From Haplomitrium mnioides (taxonomy: Eukaryota > Marchantiophyta > Haplomitriopsida > Calobryales): DNA of 64,000 nucleotides. Below the pieces are notes generated by a model. The model saw only the letters and a program-made list of their open reading frames with translations. It did no database searches and was not told the origin of the DNA. The translations under genes and the position numbers were made by a program. Within the stretch, counting starts at the first letter, position 1. Every line of letters begins with the position of its first letter. The stretch is from contig JBNGIS010017799.1 in assembly GCA_049999725.1 (NCBI GenBank), positions 1 to 64,000 of the forward strand, written 5' to 3'. Shown one piece after another: positions 23,590 to 35,750 of this stretch.

Positions 23590-24650
23590 ACATCTGGTAT
23601 GACCCATAACCCCACAATGGTCACATTGTTGCTGGCCAATTGCACCTGCACTTGCACTTCCAGAACGCACTGCTCATGGCTTCTTTGCCTCTAGATATAA
23701 CCTCTACAAATGATCTCCACCACAAGTCCAACAACCTAATTGTTGACCTGCATAAGATGACAAAGTTGACTGTCCTCCAACCTTTTGGCCTTTTCGTAGT
23801 GCCAGTTGTGATGTAGATATGGCTGGAGACGAAGACTTCAACACTTTCTTCTAAAAACCTGCAATGACTACTCTCTCATTCACTATGTTGCGCTCAATAC
23901 GCTTCGACAATATAAACACAATGGCTAGAAAGGGATTAGAATCCTTAAGAAAGGTGGCATCTCTCACTCTCCTTCTCAAATCTCTATCAAGGATAGAATA
24001 CCAAGTTGGACAGCTTGAGCCTCTATCACTCCTTTCGTGACATTGATGAGCCTTTTCATCTTGGTGTAGGCTTCCCTCAAGCTCTCTCCAGTCTTGCGCT
24101 AGAACTCCTAAAGACTCTTTAGCTTATCAGTCCTCACACCCTGGTAATTTGCTTGAGAAGCTCGAAAAACTCAACCACAAGGTTAAATAATGGAATTTCT
24201 CTACTCTCTACTGCACTAACTAGAACAAGTGTACTGAAAACTCCTCCTACCCTTGAAGCACCAATATTATGACTAGTGCTACTAAAGGATGTTGTGTGGG
24301 TTGTAGGGTAATGGACACTAGCCCTTCCACCACAAGTGATGGGGACATAATTGGGTGACCAATACTATCTCCATTCATCAATCTAAGTCAAATGACCCTA
24401 CTTGAATTCATGGTAATAATCCATGGGCGGCCCATCCAAATGCTGAAACAAACCTTTCCATGCCATGAAATGTGTAAAGAGAAAAGTTTTGCAATGTTTG
24501 CAGATCACACCAAGTGTCAAACTCCTTGATGAAATCACTCAGATCAATGGTACCTATTGCACCATAGAACCTACTTAGCTCTTTTGTGGCTCCATACATG
24601 TCATCTATATTTAAAGACAATGGGGAATGTACTTGAGTGCTAGAAAGAGT
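23590..24650 (-). pseudogene. Retrotransposon gag with zinc knuckle, broken
   Basis: An open stretch at 24408-24620 (minus) includes LSRFYGAIGTIDLSDFIKEF, followed after a frame change by GLFQHLDGPPMDYYHEF. Further on (about 24050-24190) are KTGESLREAYTKMKRLINVT and, at about 23900-24000, DLRRRVRDATFLKDSNPFLA, typical of a retrotransposon gag core. Two Cys/His clusters follow: CWTCGGDH (about 23730) and CDHCGVMGHTRC (about 23600), the second with irregular last spacing. Many stops and shifts. Gag would package the RNA into particles. Confidence 0.6.
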
Positions 24651-24719
24651 CTCCTCCTCTTTGTATGATATATGGTCACTTACCTGCTACCGAGTCACTC
24701 TTGTTGTAAGCAGAAACTA

Positions 24720-27700
24720 GATGTCGGTGCGAGTGATGCCTAACCGCAACCTTCCACTTCTTGGCTTTGTGTTGATCTCTGCTCACTTGAAATCACTCAC
24801 AGCTCACACGCTATGCTATTGCCACTCAACTACTTGCCCACAAGTTGGCTGAAATGAGCAAATCAGCACAAGTAACCCTTCTTTCTCCTCTGGACAGGGT
24901 ATACTTTTCTTGCCAATCTTAGTTGATTGGTCTTCTTCTCAACCTAGTAGCAAAATTGACAAATTAAAACAAAACTTTCTAGTTCTTCTCCTAAGCACCA
25001 CAGACCGATCTTTGGTTTCCTACAAACAAATGTTCAGATTTTCCTACTACACTACAGCAAAAATCAAGGCTTCCAAATAGCTTGGACCATGGGAGTGTAC
25101 TGGTGGGCACGTGCCACCTTTGCACCGGTCAGCAAAAGAGCCTAGTTCAGCATCTTTGAATTCAGAATTTTTTAAATTTTTTTAAAAATTTTATTTTATT
25201 TTATCTTGCCAAAAATTATGTTTTTAATTCTGATTGGTGTTCAATTATCCCTACTCTCTATCACAAACAGACTTCTAGCAGTGGGTCTCTTATAAACCAC
25301 CACATGCAAAAACGTATGGCCCTCCTTTGAGTCATCCTAAGGCTGTCCAATCACCTCCCAAACATTGCACTCACTTCTGCAATATTTTGTCTCAACTTAT
25401 TCCCAACAGATTTTTCTTGATTTGTGCTAAAACAGAGTATCCACTCTGTAACTTGTTGATCAAAAATGCAAAGCTTTGGCTCTGAGATCAAGATTGTCTC
25501 TACAGCCCAAAACATAGTAAATTTTCTCTTTCTCTTCTCATAAGAACTACTCAATGAAGAACCCAACCTTGCACCTTAGTGCCCTTTCTATGATCTTTTG
25601 CAATTGGGCTTTGCTGCTCACTCAAATCCTAGAAAGAATAACTTGATTCTCAATGAAAGATCTGCAAGAGCTTTTGTTCTACAGCAAATACTTGTAAGTT
25701 GTTCTACCTTCTTTGGAAGTCAAAATTCGAGGTTCGGTGTATGCCCCAACAAAATGTTGTGTTCACACAATAGAAATTAGATTTTTGCTTGACAATGTGG
25801 ATGTAAGCTGCCTCAAGCCAAGGGAAGTATGGGGAACAAAATGAAATGTGCAACTATTGCCTTCACTACATCTGTCTTCCTCTCCAACAAAATCGAAGCA
25901 CTGCTCGACGATTTTCAAAGATGGCTCCACTTTGCTATTGTGCTTTGCTACAAATTCGAGCAACCAAAAAATGGACAATGAAGCACCACAACAAAGGATT
26001 TGCAAGGGCTTNNNNNNNNNNNNNNNNNNNNNNNNNNNNNNNNNNNNNNNNNNNNNNNNNNNNNNNNNNNNNNNNNNNNNNNNNNNNNNNNNNNNNNNNN
26101 NNNNNNNNNNNACAAAAAAATCTGCACCTCAAAAACTATAGGCAATAATTAGGCAAAATTGAATTTGCTGGTCAAAGGCATGTTTGAAGACAAGTCTGCT
26201 TAAAAATCTTCTCTCAAAATTCTGCTCAAGAATCTCCAGATTTCCTCTGTCTTTCATGGCAAAAATCCATCGAGTCTTCTACATCTATTGCTTTAAAAAA
26301 ACTAAAGCAGGTGAGTTGCTCGTTGAATCTTCTTGCGCAATCACAACTGGTATGCAATTTTTTATTTTTTATTTTAGCAACAAATCTCTAATAGGCCAAA
26401 TCCAGAAAATGCTCTTCCACTGAATCTTGACTTCAGATCATATCTCAATGAAGAGCTTCTCTCAACACAGAAATCGGAAGACAAAATCCTGCTTGACCCC
26501 AAATCTGAGAGAGAGTAAACTTTCTCCCTTGCAAGATGATGCACAAATGCCCTACCTCACCAAGAATGAACTTGCTACCTAAGCTTGAGGAAGAAGAGAG
26601 CTCACAGAGAACATAGTGAGGAAGCCTGCAAAGACGAAATTAACAAATTGTTGCTAGAAGAAACAAGTTGCTCATTCTGGAGCTTTCTACATCCACAACA
26701 ATCAAGGGGCAATCTCATCATCAACGAAGCTTTGCACATGAATTCTTGCATCACGTGATTCCCATTTTCTACAACCAAAATTGATCACGCTCTCTAAGGA
26801 ATAATCCCTTATGTTTTATTGCTCAATTTGTGATGTGAAAATCTGCTTGACAATGCATCGCTTCCCTTCAGCAAAATTCAAGCAAGTCACAAACCCCTAA
26901 ATTGTTGTATCGTGCTTCAACCAACTGATTGATTAAGAAACCAAAGCACGACCCACATCGACGATTTCTCGTGTTGGATGCCCTTGCAAGAGTTCTTACT
27001 CGTGGAAGAAATAAAGGCAGCCTTTGCATCAATGCACTCTAAGCAACAACAAAAATTGCAAAACCCATAAGAGCTCCTTTCGATTCTGCCTCTTGATTGT
27101 TGCTCAACAAATCTCACTCAAACAAACCTCTGCTTCAAAGAATCTGCTCGCGATCTTGCTCTGCGATAAAGTTTGAGCAGCCAAAAACAAAGGGATGAAG
27201 CAGCTTGACGAATCCTCTTTCTGCAAATTTCTCTACTCGACACCTACTTCAACAATTTGAATGCTTTCATGACCTTACATATATTAGAGATTGTCAATGC
27301 ACTCACAACCTCAGTTGGCCAGCCATGAAGTTCCTTGAAACGTAAGAACCTTCACTACTTGCTCCAACCTACTAGGAATCAATGAGTCCCAATATTGGTG
27401 GTCAAATAATACTTCAACATGATCCAACAGCAAACAAGGAGCCCAACACCCAACCGAAGAATGGACTAACTCTGACGAGAGCACAAAACCCAACTTTGAT
27501 ATCTAGTAACACAAAACCCAAACTCCTTGCACTATAGAAAGCACACGACTACTCGTGCCTTGGAAATAAACCGACATTAGCATCACACAACAATGATTCT
27601 CGAACAAAACACGACATGTAATCCACAATCCAACATCAACAAGAGAAAATCTCGTCCATTTGCTCGAAGCTTGTGAACTAAAAAAAATATGAGCAGCTCC

Positions 27701-28139
27701 CTCTTTGACAAAAGAATTCTGACTTGATAGTTTCCTCAGGGTCAATTGTGTGTTTTGCGTGTAGCAGCCACTCAATGAAGACAGTCCCTTGAAATTTTCT
27801 TTCGGCTTACAATGAGATGTCAGAAACAAACACAATGATCCAAACCTTATTCTAGGAGATGATGTAAACCTCTTTCAAAATTCGATTGCAACAAGAGTCA
27901 AACCACAAATTTTTCCTCAAGGTCTATTGTAGCAACCTCACACACCAAAAATTCTGCAACTAATTTTTCTTTAGTTTCTTCATGAATCTTCAGCAACAAC
28001 CAACAATCGCCAACATAATCTTTTCCACAAATCTTCAGCACTTTGAGATACCATGGATGCTATCAAATCTTCTAATCCAATTTCTCACTTGCAATCCAAG
28101 AAACCATAGATGCTTTACAGAGAAATTTGAGATCTTTCG
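24720..28139. other. Non-coding leader region of the minus-strand element
   Basis: About 3.4 kb between gag and the candidate 5' LTR copy, interrupted by the 100-base assembly gap. No frame with recognisable motifs on either strand. The region is rich in short CAA/TTG and CTTC words. An imperfect match to a tRNA-Met primer site complement (gctctgagatcaag, about 25480) is too weak to assign. Confidence 0.45.
26012..26111. other. Assembly gap (100 N)
   Basis: Exactly 100 unknown bases, the usual placeholder for a scaffold gap of unknown size. Open frames crossing it are meaningless. Confidence 0.99.
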
Positions 28140-28398
28140 ATGTACTTTACTTCGAGTGATATCTTCTCAAAGAAATTCCAAATGTGTGTTGATCTTTTAA
28201 TATCAAAACCAGTGTACCTTTGCTCACAAGGAATCTATGCTTCTCCAAGAGCTCCAGTACCTCAGCTCTCATACAATTAGTAAATGACATCGGAAGAAAA
28301 CCTTTCGATGAGAGTACATGGCCTTATATACTAAGGCACAAAATGACAAAAAAACTCAAAATGTCTAAAAATAGAAAACTACATGGAATGGTGTGACA
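28140..28398 (-). repeat. Candidate 5' LTR segment with TATA box
   Basis: The part 28148-28290 is repeated at 20404-20545. On the minus strand the shared sequence starts TGTCACACCATTCCATGTAG at 28398. A TATATAAGG sequence at about 28322-28330 (minus) is a good TATA box, absent from the left copy because of a deletion. TG at the outer end and a TATA box just inside fit an LTR promoter driving the minus-strand gag. Confidence 0.5.
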
Positions 28399-29343
28399 CA
28401 TACCTTGAAGATCTCTTCAAAAAAACAACTCTTTGGCTTAATATGTGGTTGACGTCTTTCATATTTTGTTCCATTCCCTTCAAAACAAATGCTTACTACT
28501 CTACAAAATCTTTGCGGGCCTCCTCAAGAACTTGCTTGTTGAACCTTCTCAATGCACAACCTCCTCTCAAGTATTTGTTGGCTGCTGGAAAAATCCGAGC
28601 TCCCTTTTCATTTATGTGTCTTTTTCTCCACTCGTACATACTCCTTCAAATTCTAACAATGCTGTCTTGGGAATTTCATGTGAAGAGGCTCGTGCTCTTT
28701 AATCATTTGTAGAGGGCTTTCTCAAGTGCCTACTTGTTGCTCACAAGTGTCTTCTCTGATGCTTTGTCCCTTTGACCAAATGTTGCGCACTAAAATGCTT
28801 CTCTTGCATCCTACTCGAGCAACAACTTGCAGCTCGAGAGCGTGTAGCTTGATGACATACCTCCAATACTACTCATAGAGTTTCTAACTCCCATGAGACG
28901 TTTGCTACTTTAGTAAATGAGGCTCACTTTAAGTAAGACCATTCCTCTCACTTGAGCTAGTGAAATACCTCCCTCTTCTACTTCGATCAACAAATGTATA
29001 ATGCCTTCTCGACAAAGTGGCTGCTACATGCTCAACAAAAGGACAATTCTATTGTATTTGTGATGATTCCATCTCTTTTCTTGTAAAAACACTTCCTCTA
29101 ATGCTACCTCATACTCAAACTTCTGAATTATTCTGATGCAAAAATGTCTCCAACATGATTAAATCATGCATCTCATAAACTAACTCATACTCACAAAGTG
29201 CCTGCGATTGCAAAATTCCTATTACTTCAGCCTGTTGATCAAATGAAAGATCTACTTGACACAATGCCTCCTTCCTACTTTTCTCAACGGAGAATGTCTC
29301 GTGCTCTGTTAATAACATGCTACTCCGATCTCTCAACAATATG
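28399..29343. other. Non-coding DNA left of gypsy element B
   Basis: AT-rich and pyrimidine-rich sequence with no supported gene. Open frames such as 28383-28712 and 29115-29339 overlap on both strands. It ends with ATATG (29339-29343), the left target duplication of element B. The same DNA presumably continues at 56217 beyond element B. Confidence 0.55.
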
Positions 29344-30050
29344 TGTCAACCGGCGAATTGAGGCACTAATGAAAAATTTGGAGAAATCGGAACCATCCCA
29401 AGAGTAGTTCTCTGCTTCTAAAGCACGAGGATACTCCACAAGCATTGTGGTATTCCAGATTGGGGGTAAGCAGAAGGGATCATGCAAGGATCATCGAAAT
29501 GCAAGAATCAAGGATGAGGAAGATTAGAGGAGTTAAGCAGGGTCAACAATTCTGCACCAGAGGACGGGGACCTCAGTGAAAGCAAGAGACTCCGTCTTTA
29601 CTTTCGAGACAACAGCCAGGGGAAGCAACGAGTGCAAGAAAAGGTGCCCAATGCGTCAAAAACATAGATTGGGAAGAGAAGAGAGAGAGGGAAACAACCT
29701 TTATAAGCAACAACGACACCAAGGATTGGGGGATGCTCCACTTCTTTAGGCATTGACAGGCTTTACCGGGGTCCGAACCCACTTTGGACTACTACAACAC
29801 TGCTCGGCAGAATCTCACAGAGAGTATCAAAGGAGAAGTCGGAATCCCTTCCAAAGGAGTGCACGGACATAGTCCCATTGGGTTGAGTCAACTTTGGATC
29901 AGTCCGCGGTCCACTTTGGAAAGGAGTCAACTTTGGAAATAGTCCTATGGTCAACTTTGGATCTAAGGTCTCAGTAACGGTCCAACTTCCATTTGGAAAG
30001 CGGCGTCGGACGGGTGGACTTCGGAAAGAGGTCAACTTCGGATGCAGCGG
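29344..30050 (+). repeat. Element B 5' LTR, first part
   Basis: Collinear with 53601-54300 of the right LTR: both have GAGAAATCRGAA, GGGTAAGCAGAAGGGAT, GGCTTTACCGGGGT and AGTCAACTTYGGA. It ends at GATGCAGCGG, where element A is inserted. The LTR resumes at 37501 with TTCCACAGTC, as in the uninterrupted right copy (GATGTAGCGG then TTCCACGG). Confidence 0.88.
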
Positions 30051-31796
30051 TGTCGTGTTGTGGTTCGGCAAGTGTGTGAAAGGTAACAAGAAGAAAGGAA
30101 AAACAAATCACTCTTACCATGGATAAGTTTAGAGAAAAGTCAAGAAGAAGCGACAATGCATCTATCGAGAAGCTTCTAGAAACGCAAAAGTAGAGTTTGC
30201 CAGTACTACGTGGAAGATTCTCGAGATCTTGTAGGTAAGGACAAGACCATCGTATTCGTTGTTCATGGATTCTTTTGGATTATGCTCTCAGATATTTTTA
30301 AGATAATAGAGAAAGCAGCAGGGAACAAAGGGGATCATCGAGAGGAACAACCAGTGAGGGACAAATATTGAATCGAAGAGTGGGCGCTCGAGGTACGTAA
30401 GTTCTAACGTGGAGTTGAAGGATCTTGTGGGTGAAAATCTTGGAAATGGATGTAGGATTATTTGTTGCTCCTAATTTTCCTCTTCCAAATCCATTCTTCA
30501 TTGGGCTGCAGATAATTCCTCGAGACCACTTTCGACAATGGATAGTATATCACTTTGGTGATAATTTTCTAACTTTGGTGATGAATTCACCAATTCTTGT
30601 GTTGTTACCAATCATCACCAATGGAGAACGATGGGACCCTACCATCTACATTCTGACCTGATGTGGAGAGGTGTTTCTCAAATCGTCGTCGAAGAGTGTT
30701 TCGGTTTTTGGTAAATGTTGAATAGTCGGAGCTGCAACTGGTGGAGCGTTGCCAAATGATCATCTGATTGAAGAGGACTCAAGTTTACCTTCTATTTCTT
30801 TCATCTTTGTTTCTTGTCAACACAAATAGCTTATGTTCTATGGTTCTTATACCAAAAAGAAAAAGTGTTTTAACTTCAAGTTAGTAGAAACATATAGGAA
30901 GGAGAGGAGGCAGTTTTTTTTCTGAAGGTTCAAGGAGTTTCCAGAAGAATTGGAGTTTGTGCAAGGCAAGAATCAAAAGCCCAATAAGAGTGACATCCCT
31001 TTGCAACAAATTTCAAGTCGTTTGAAGATTTTAAAAAATACTTATGAGCATTTGAAGGTGAAGGAGTCAAATTGAAGGGCATATCATCTTTCAAGCAATA
31101 GAATCGAGTGTATAAAGAATATGGAGACAATCAAAAAATCATTGGAAAGCTGACAACAAGGGCTACAATTTGAGACCAATTTCAATTCAATTAGATTTAT
31201 GGTTGTTTTGTAACAACGAGTTGAAGATTGAGTACTTATTGAAAGGTTGTTTCAAATTCACTCATTATTTGACTTTGAGTTGTGAATTCTTGCATTCTGT
31301 CAAGAGCAGAGTATCAGTTGAGAATTTGGGAACCTAAACATGGTTTCATGGTACAATAGTGTGTGAAGTTTCAAGGCTATTCTCTTTGAAGTGAAGAAGT
31401 AACTACCTAGAAAGTTTAGAGGTGTTGTTTTGTTCGGTTTTTCTCAAACAACATTGAATCTTTGAGAGTAATGACCAATTTGCTCAAGGATTTGAGCTGA
31501 AAATTTTCATATAGATTTATCTTGCACCTTGGTTTTCAGCCTGAGAGTTTCAGATCCTAGCAACAAGCAACCCATGCATTCTCCTTGACAACACTCGAAC
31601 AAAGAGTTGGAGAAAACTATTTTTTTCGGGTTTGTGATCGAACATTTATTGAATCCAGGAAAGGCATGAGAACCTTAATCTCTGTCAAAGTTATTCATTC
31701 CAAACCATTGAACCACAGAGCTTCTGCCATTTGCATAACACTCTCTACAGCCATATACCCCGCGTATTTCCAGAACAAGAAAACTGCCACGCGACA
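30051..31796 (+). repeat. Element A 5' LTR
   Basis: 1746 bp, the same length as the right copy, with scattered differences (by eye roughly 93-95% identical). Open frames inside it, such as 30425-30661, are not conserved as proteins and are left out. Confidence 0.92.
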
Positions 31797-32336
31797 ATTT
31801 GTGAACCTGACGTGAAACTTTGGGGTAGAGAGTGAGTGTGCCAGTTTAGAAAAATCTAGCAGAACTATGGGTTCTTCTTGACCAGGAACTCCCATGTTGC
31901 AATTGGATCCTGCTACTACGCAAATGTTCTAAGCATTTGCTATGTTTATGCAACAACAACAAGCCTCCGACTGAAAAGAAGTCATGGTGACCAGAGCTTT
32001 GCAATCTGTAGTAGGACTGCCTTATATTACAGCTGCAAGGATGGAAACAAAAGTTTTGGATGATGGATCAGCATATGCTTGAGTGCGTAGTGAAGATGAA
32101 AGAAAGGTGGTGCAGTTTCTAACTGTCTATACCAATCATGAAAAGAACCGAGATAGCTTGAGAAGCTATTCTCCACCTACAATCACAGAAGAGTTTCAGG
32201 ATTTTTTATGGGTGCCACGATAGAGCGAGACTATAGTGGTAAAATCAAAGAGATGCTCTCGCTATAGAAAGAAAGTACCTTTTGTATAAGAGTTGTGAAG
32301 TTTTTTTAGAGTGGATTTGCTGTATATACATAGCTT
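31797..32336 (+). other. Element A leader without recognisable gag
   Basis: 540 bp between the 5' LTR and the first pol frame. It starts ATTTGTGAACCTGACG, which does not match a standard plant primer binding site I know. From about 32160 it can be read in broken frames toward pol. Gag and protease are either deleted or too diverged to see. Confidence 0.5.
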
Positions 32337-35300
32337 GTGGATTTGCCTAGTTGGGAGAGAAAAGAAATCAAAAGAATGGAAAAAGATTTCAAAAAAATGA
32401 GTGTGATGGATGAAGATGAAGAAATTTTAGGTGTCTATTTAGAACAAGAGGTTGAAGATCCTCTCGATTTGCTTGCTATGATTGGAGTTGGAGACGAAGA
32501 CAAGGTGGTGCCATTATATTTTTGAGAGCTCTATTCAGCTATTGAGTCATTTGTAGGACTTGAGGCTAGAGTGGAAATAAGATACAAGACAATCGAGAAG
32601 AAAGTAAAACCTGTAGCCCACCCTCTTCCACTTGATTCTAGTGAGCAAGTAAGAAAGGCTTCAAAAGAAAAGAGTTTGAGAGAGATTTCCAAAGTTGGAC
32701 ATCAGTTTACTCCTACTACCTTAGAGGAGTTGAAGATTGGTTCAGGAGAATTTCTTTTCCCTCAAGAGGAAGATGTATTTAGAGATATGTTCAAGAAGCA
32801 TAGAAAGACATTTGCTTTTCAGCCTCATGAAATTCGGTGTGTAAATCGAGATGTGGTCACACCGATGATTATTTTTACAATTCCATATGCATCTTGGGAC
32901 TTGAAGCCAATTCCAGTACTAAGAGCTCATCTACCAAAGCTCTTAGACCTCTTAAAGGAGAAAATGCATATGAAGATTTTGGAACCATCTTTTGGTCCTT
33001 ATTCTAGCCGGTGGTTTACAGTGCCTAAGAAAAGTGGGGCACTGCAATTTATTCAAGATATGCAACTTGTAAATCAAGTGACCATCCAAAATACAAGCGT
33101 GGGGCCTATTGTTGGAGAGTTTTCAGAGGCATTTTCAAGGAGAGCTCTCTATTCTATGGGTGATCTCTACCCTGGTTATGACCAATTCCAGCTTGCTAAA
33201 GGGAGTAGGGATATAACAACTATGAGAACACCATTGGGTTTATTGAGAATGTGCACTTTACCTCAAGGTGCTACAAACTCTCTAGCACATATGATGAATG
33301 AGATGAATAAATTCTTGAGAGATTTTATCCCAAAAAAAACTATGCCATTTCTTGATGATATTCCAATTAAAGGATGCACAGAAGAAGAGAAAAAGGAAGA
33401 TATAGATGAAAGAGGGTGTCGAAAATTTGTCATGGATCATATTTACGATTGTGATCAGATTTTGACAAGGTTGGAAGAAGTACATTTAACCTTGCCAGAG
33501 GTAAAATAATCCTTTGGAGTTCGTGAGGTTGTGATTGTTGGGCACCTATGTGGTTGGTTTGGCCGAAAACCTGATCAAAAGGAGATTGATGCCATTCAGC
33601 GACTAAAGGATACATGTAGCTCAACAACAAAGGTGCGTAGATTTCTAAGACAATGTGTTTTCCACCATATGTGGATCCCTCATTTTCCACATGTGGCACA
33701 TCCTTTGTACAATTTGTTTCGCAAAGGAAAAGAGTTTTAGTGGGAAGATATCCATACGACAACAGTGCAAAAGCTAAAGAAATTGTTATCTTTGCAGCTT
33801 GTTCTTCGAAGGGTGAGTTATGAAAATGAGAAGCCAGTGATCTTGACTGTAGATGTCAGTCCTATTGCTATAGGTTGGGCTATTGGGAAAAATGATGGGG
33901 AAGGAAATTAGTTTGCAATTCGGTTTGGAGCAAAAGTGTTGAGCAAATGACAAAAAAGCTATTCACATGTGAAAAGAGAGTTATGAGGGGTGGTTGCAGC
34001 CATGAAAGCTGAGAAAGAATACCTGATTGGAGCACCACTGATTGTAGAAACATATTGCTTACCTTTGTTGGGGATGATTACCAACTGCAACATGTTTGAC
34101 ATTGCAATGTTGCGTTGGATTGCTTATATCAAGTCATTGAATCCATAATTCAAACACATAGCAAGAAAGGATAAAAGAGTGGCAGATTTGCTCTCTAGAG
34201 CTAGATATGAGCAAGAGGACGAGATGGTTGAAGACATTGATGATGTATGCACTGAATTTTATTCACGTGCACAGAAGAGAGAAGAACCATTCATGCAAGA
34301 GCTTTATGAAGGAGAGTGGCTGGATATTGGCCATTATTTAAGTACATTGCGGAGAAAACCAGAATGGAGTGAAGCTCAATTCAAGCAAGTAAGGCAGAAA
34401 GCTTACAACTATCTCTTGGCAAAAGGCTACTTATAGAAGAGGGCGAAAAGAGGCCATGATATACTACGAAGGGTGGTGTGTGAGAAAAAGACACAAAAAG
34501 AGTTGTTGAATGAATTTCATTGTAGCTTATGGGCTGGGCACAGGGGAATTTATGGCACCTTTGCAAAATTGAAGGAAAAATATTGGTGGAAAAATATTTA
34601 TAGGGATGTGGTTTCTTTTGTAGAGTCATGTCAAACCTGTTAGATGTATTCAGAGCTTCGACATAAAGATGGGTTACATCCAAGGTATCCACTTGCTTTG
34701 CACTATAAGTGGGTAGTGGATCATGTTCCTATGTCACGTGGAGTGTGGAGAATGAAGTACTTGATCTTAGCAAGAGAAGATTTATCCCGTCAAGTGGAGG
34801 GAAGAGCATTGAGAACCAAGGCTACAGAGAATATTTGTTGGTTTTTGCTAGAAGATGTGGTGTCAAGATATGGTTGTGTGGGAAAGATCACAGGTGATAG
34901 AGGTGAGTTAAATACTCATGAAGCTAGAGAATTCTTTCAAAGATGTGGGATCAAGCTTGCTCTCACTACAACGTATAATCTTGAAAGGAATGCAAAGAGT
35001 GAGCGTGGGCATCCTCCTATTGTTAAGGCTCTTGTTAAAGCATGTAGAGAGAGAGCAAGTAAGTGGCCAAGGCTGATACCATTTGCATTATGGGCTGATA
35101 GGACTACTCATAGCTCAGTGACTAGTTATATGCCAATTGAATTGATGCAAGGGTATAAACCTATCATGCCTATCGAGGAGACTATCTTGAGTTGGAGTTT
35201 CTTATCTTGGCAAGATCATATATCGCAAGAAGAGTTGCTTACACTTCAGATTCAGCAATTGGAGAGGAGGCCTGAAGATATCCAGCTAGAAATGGAAAGG

Positions 35301-35651
35301 CTTAAGACAGCAAGGCTGAAAAACAAAATCAGATTTGATCAAACACATAGATTGAGGCTTCGTGATTTACAAGAGGGAAATTGGGTATTGGTGTATGATA
35401 ATAGCTTGGATAACCAACATAGTACGGTGAGGATGTTCTCTGAACGCTCGTTTGGACCATATGTAGTGGTGATTGTGCATGACAATGCCACATATAGCTT
35501 GATAGAGTTGGATGGGACTTTGCTCAAAGTCCCAATTGCAGGAAAACAGGTGAAACTATTCAAGCAACGGGACCAAAAAAATGTTTTGGAGGATCTTGGA
35601 GCTGACATGCCAATGTTTGAAGAGGAAGAAAATCCAGAAGAGCAAGCATGA
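32337..35651 (+). pseudogene. Element A pol: RT, RNase H, integrase in one frame with stops
   Basis: One reading frame from 32337 to 35651 with about nine in-frame stops (for example 32523, 33507, 33738, 34434) and no frameshift. RT: PSFGPYSSRWFTVPKKSG, MGDLYPGYDQFQL, TPLGLLRMCTLPQGATNS and the active site FLDD (33348-33359), then VGHLCG. RNase H: LTVDVSPIAIGWAIG, with the Asp of the ETD motif changed to Tyr (34053-34055). Integrase: HCSLWAGHRGIYG...CQTC zinc module, DHVPM, GDRGEL and KSERGH supply D, D and E, all in an unbroken 335-codon stretch (34644-35651) that continues into a C-terminal WVLVYDNSLDNQHSTVR segment. The SRWF, FLDDIPIKG and ERGH signatures recall a pol lineage common in basidiomycete fungi and also met in some plants. 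Confidence 0.88.
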
Positions 35652-35737
35652 CGACTTTACTTTAGAAAAAGGAGAAACTCTCTCATGCCGACCACAACGT
35701 TTGCTTTCTTAGTGCCTACCAGAGGATGCACCAGTTC

Positions 35738-35750
35738 AGAGGGGGGTGGG
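35738..35750 (+). other. Element A polypurine tract
   Basis: A purine run (about CAGAGGGGGGTGGG) directly precedes TGTCG of the 3' LTR, the expected place for plus-strand primer formation. Confidence 0.7.

Larger units (their letters stand above)
20404..28398 (-). mobile_element. Minus-strand gypsy-like LTR element with DNA methyltransferase and PHD remnants
   Basis: Read on the minus strand, the order is candidate 5' LTR (28398 downward), long leader, gag (about 24650-23900), zinc knuckle (23740-23590), linker, protease (22800-22400), DNA methyltransferase pieces (22065-21535), integrase tail (21500-21100), PHD finger (21040-20905) and candidate 3' LTR (20583 downward). RT, RNase H and the integrase core are missing. 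Gypsy retroelements carrying a cytosine methyltransferase are known from the charophyte alga Klebsormidium, and this remnant follows that protein layout block by block. Every domain is broken by stops and frameshifts. The LTR limits are uncertain and a 100-base gap lies in the leader. Confidence 0.7.

Noticed and set aside
25475-25495. Possible tRNA-Met primer binding site (complement of gctctgagatcaag)
   Set aside because: Too many mismatches to the canonical site, and no LTR end could be shown beside it.
25846-26148. Four open frames spanning the 100-N gap
   Set aside because: They exist only because unknown bases contain no stop codons.
29763-30156. Minus-strand frames in the left end of element B
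   Set aside because: LTR sequence. The frames run across the junction with element A, so they cannot be ancestral genes.
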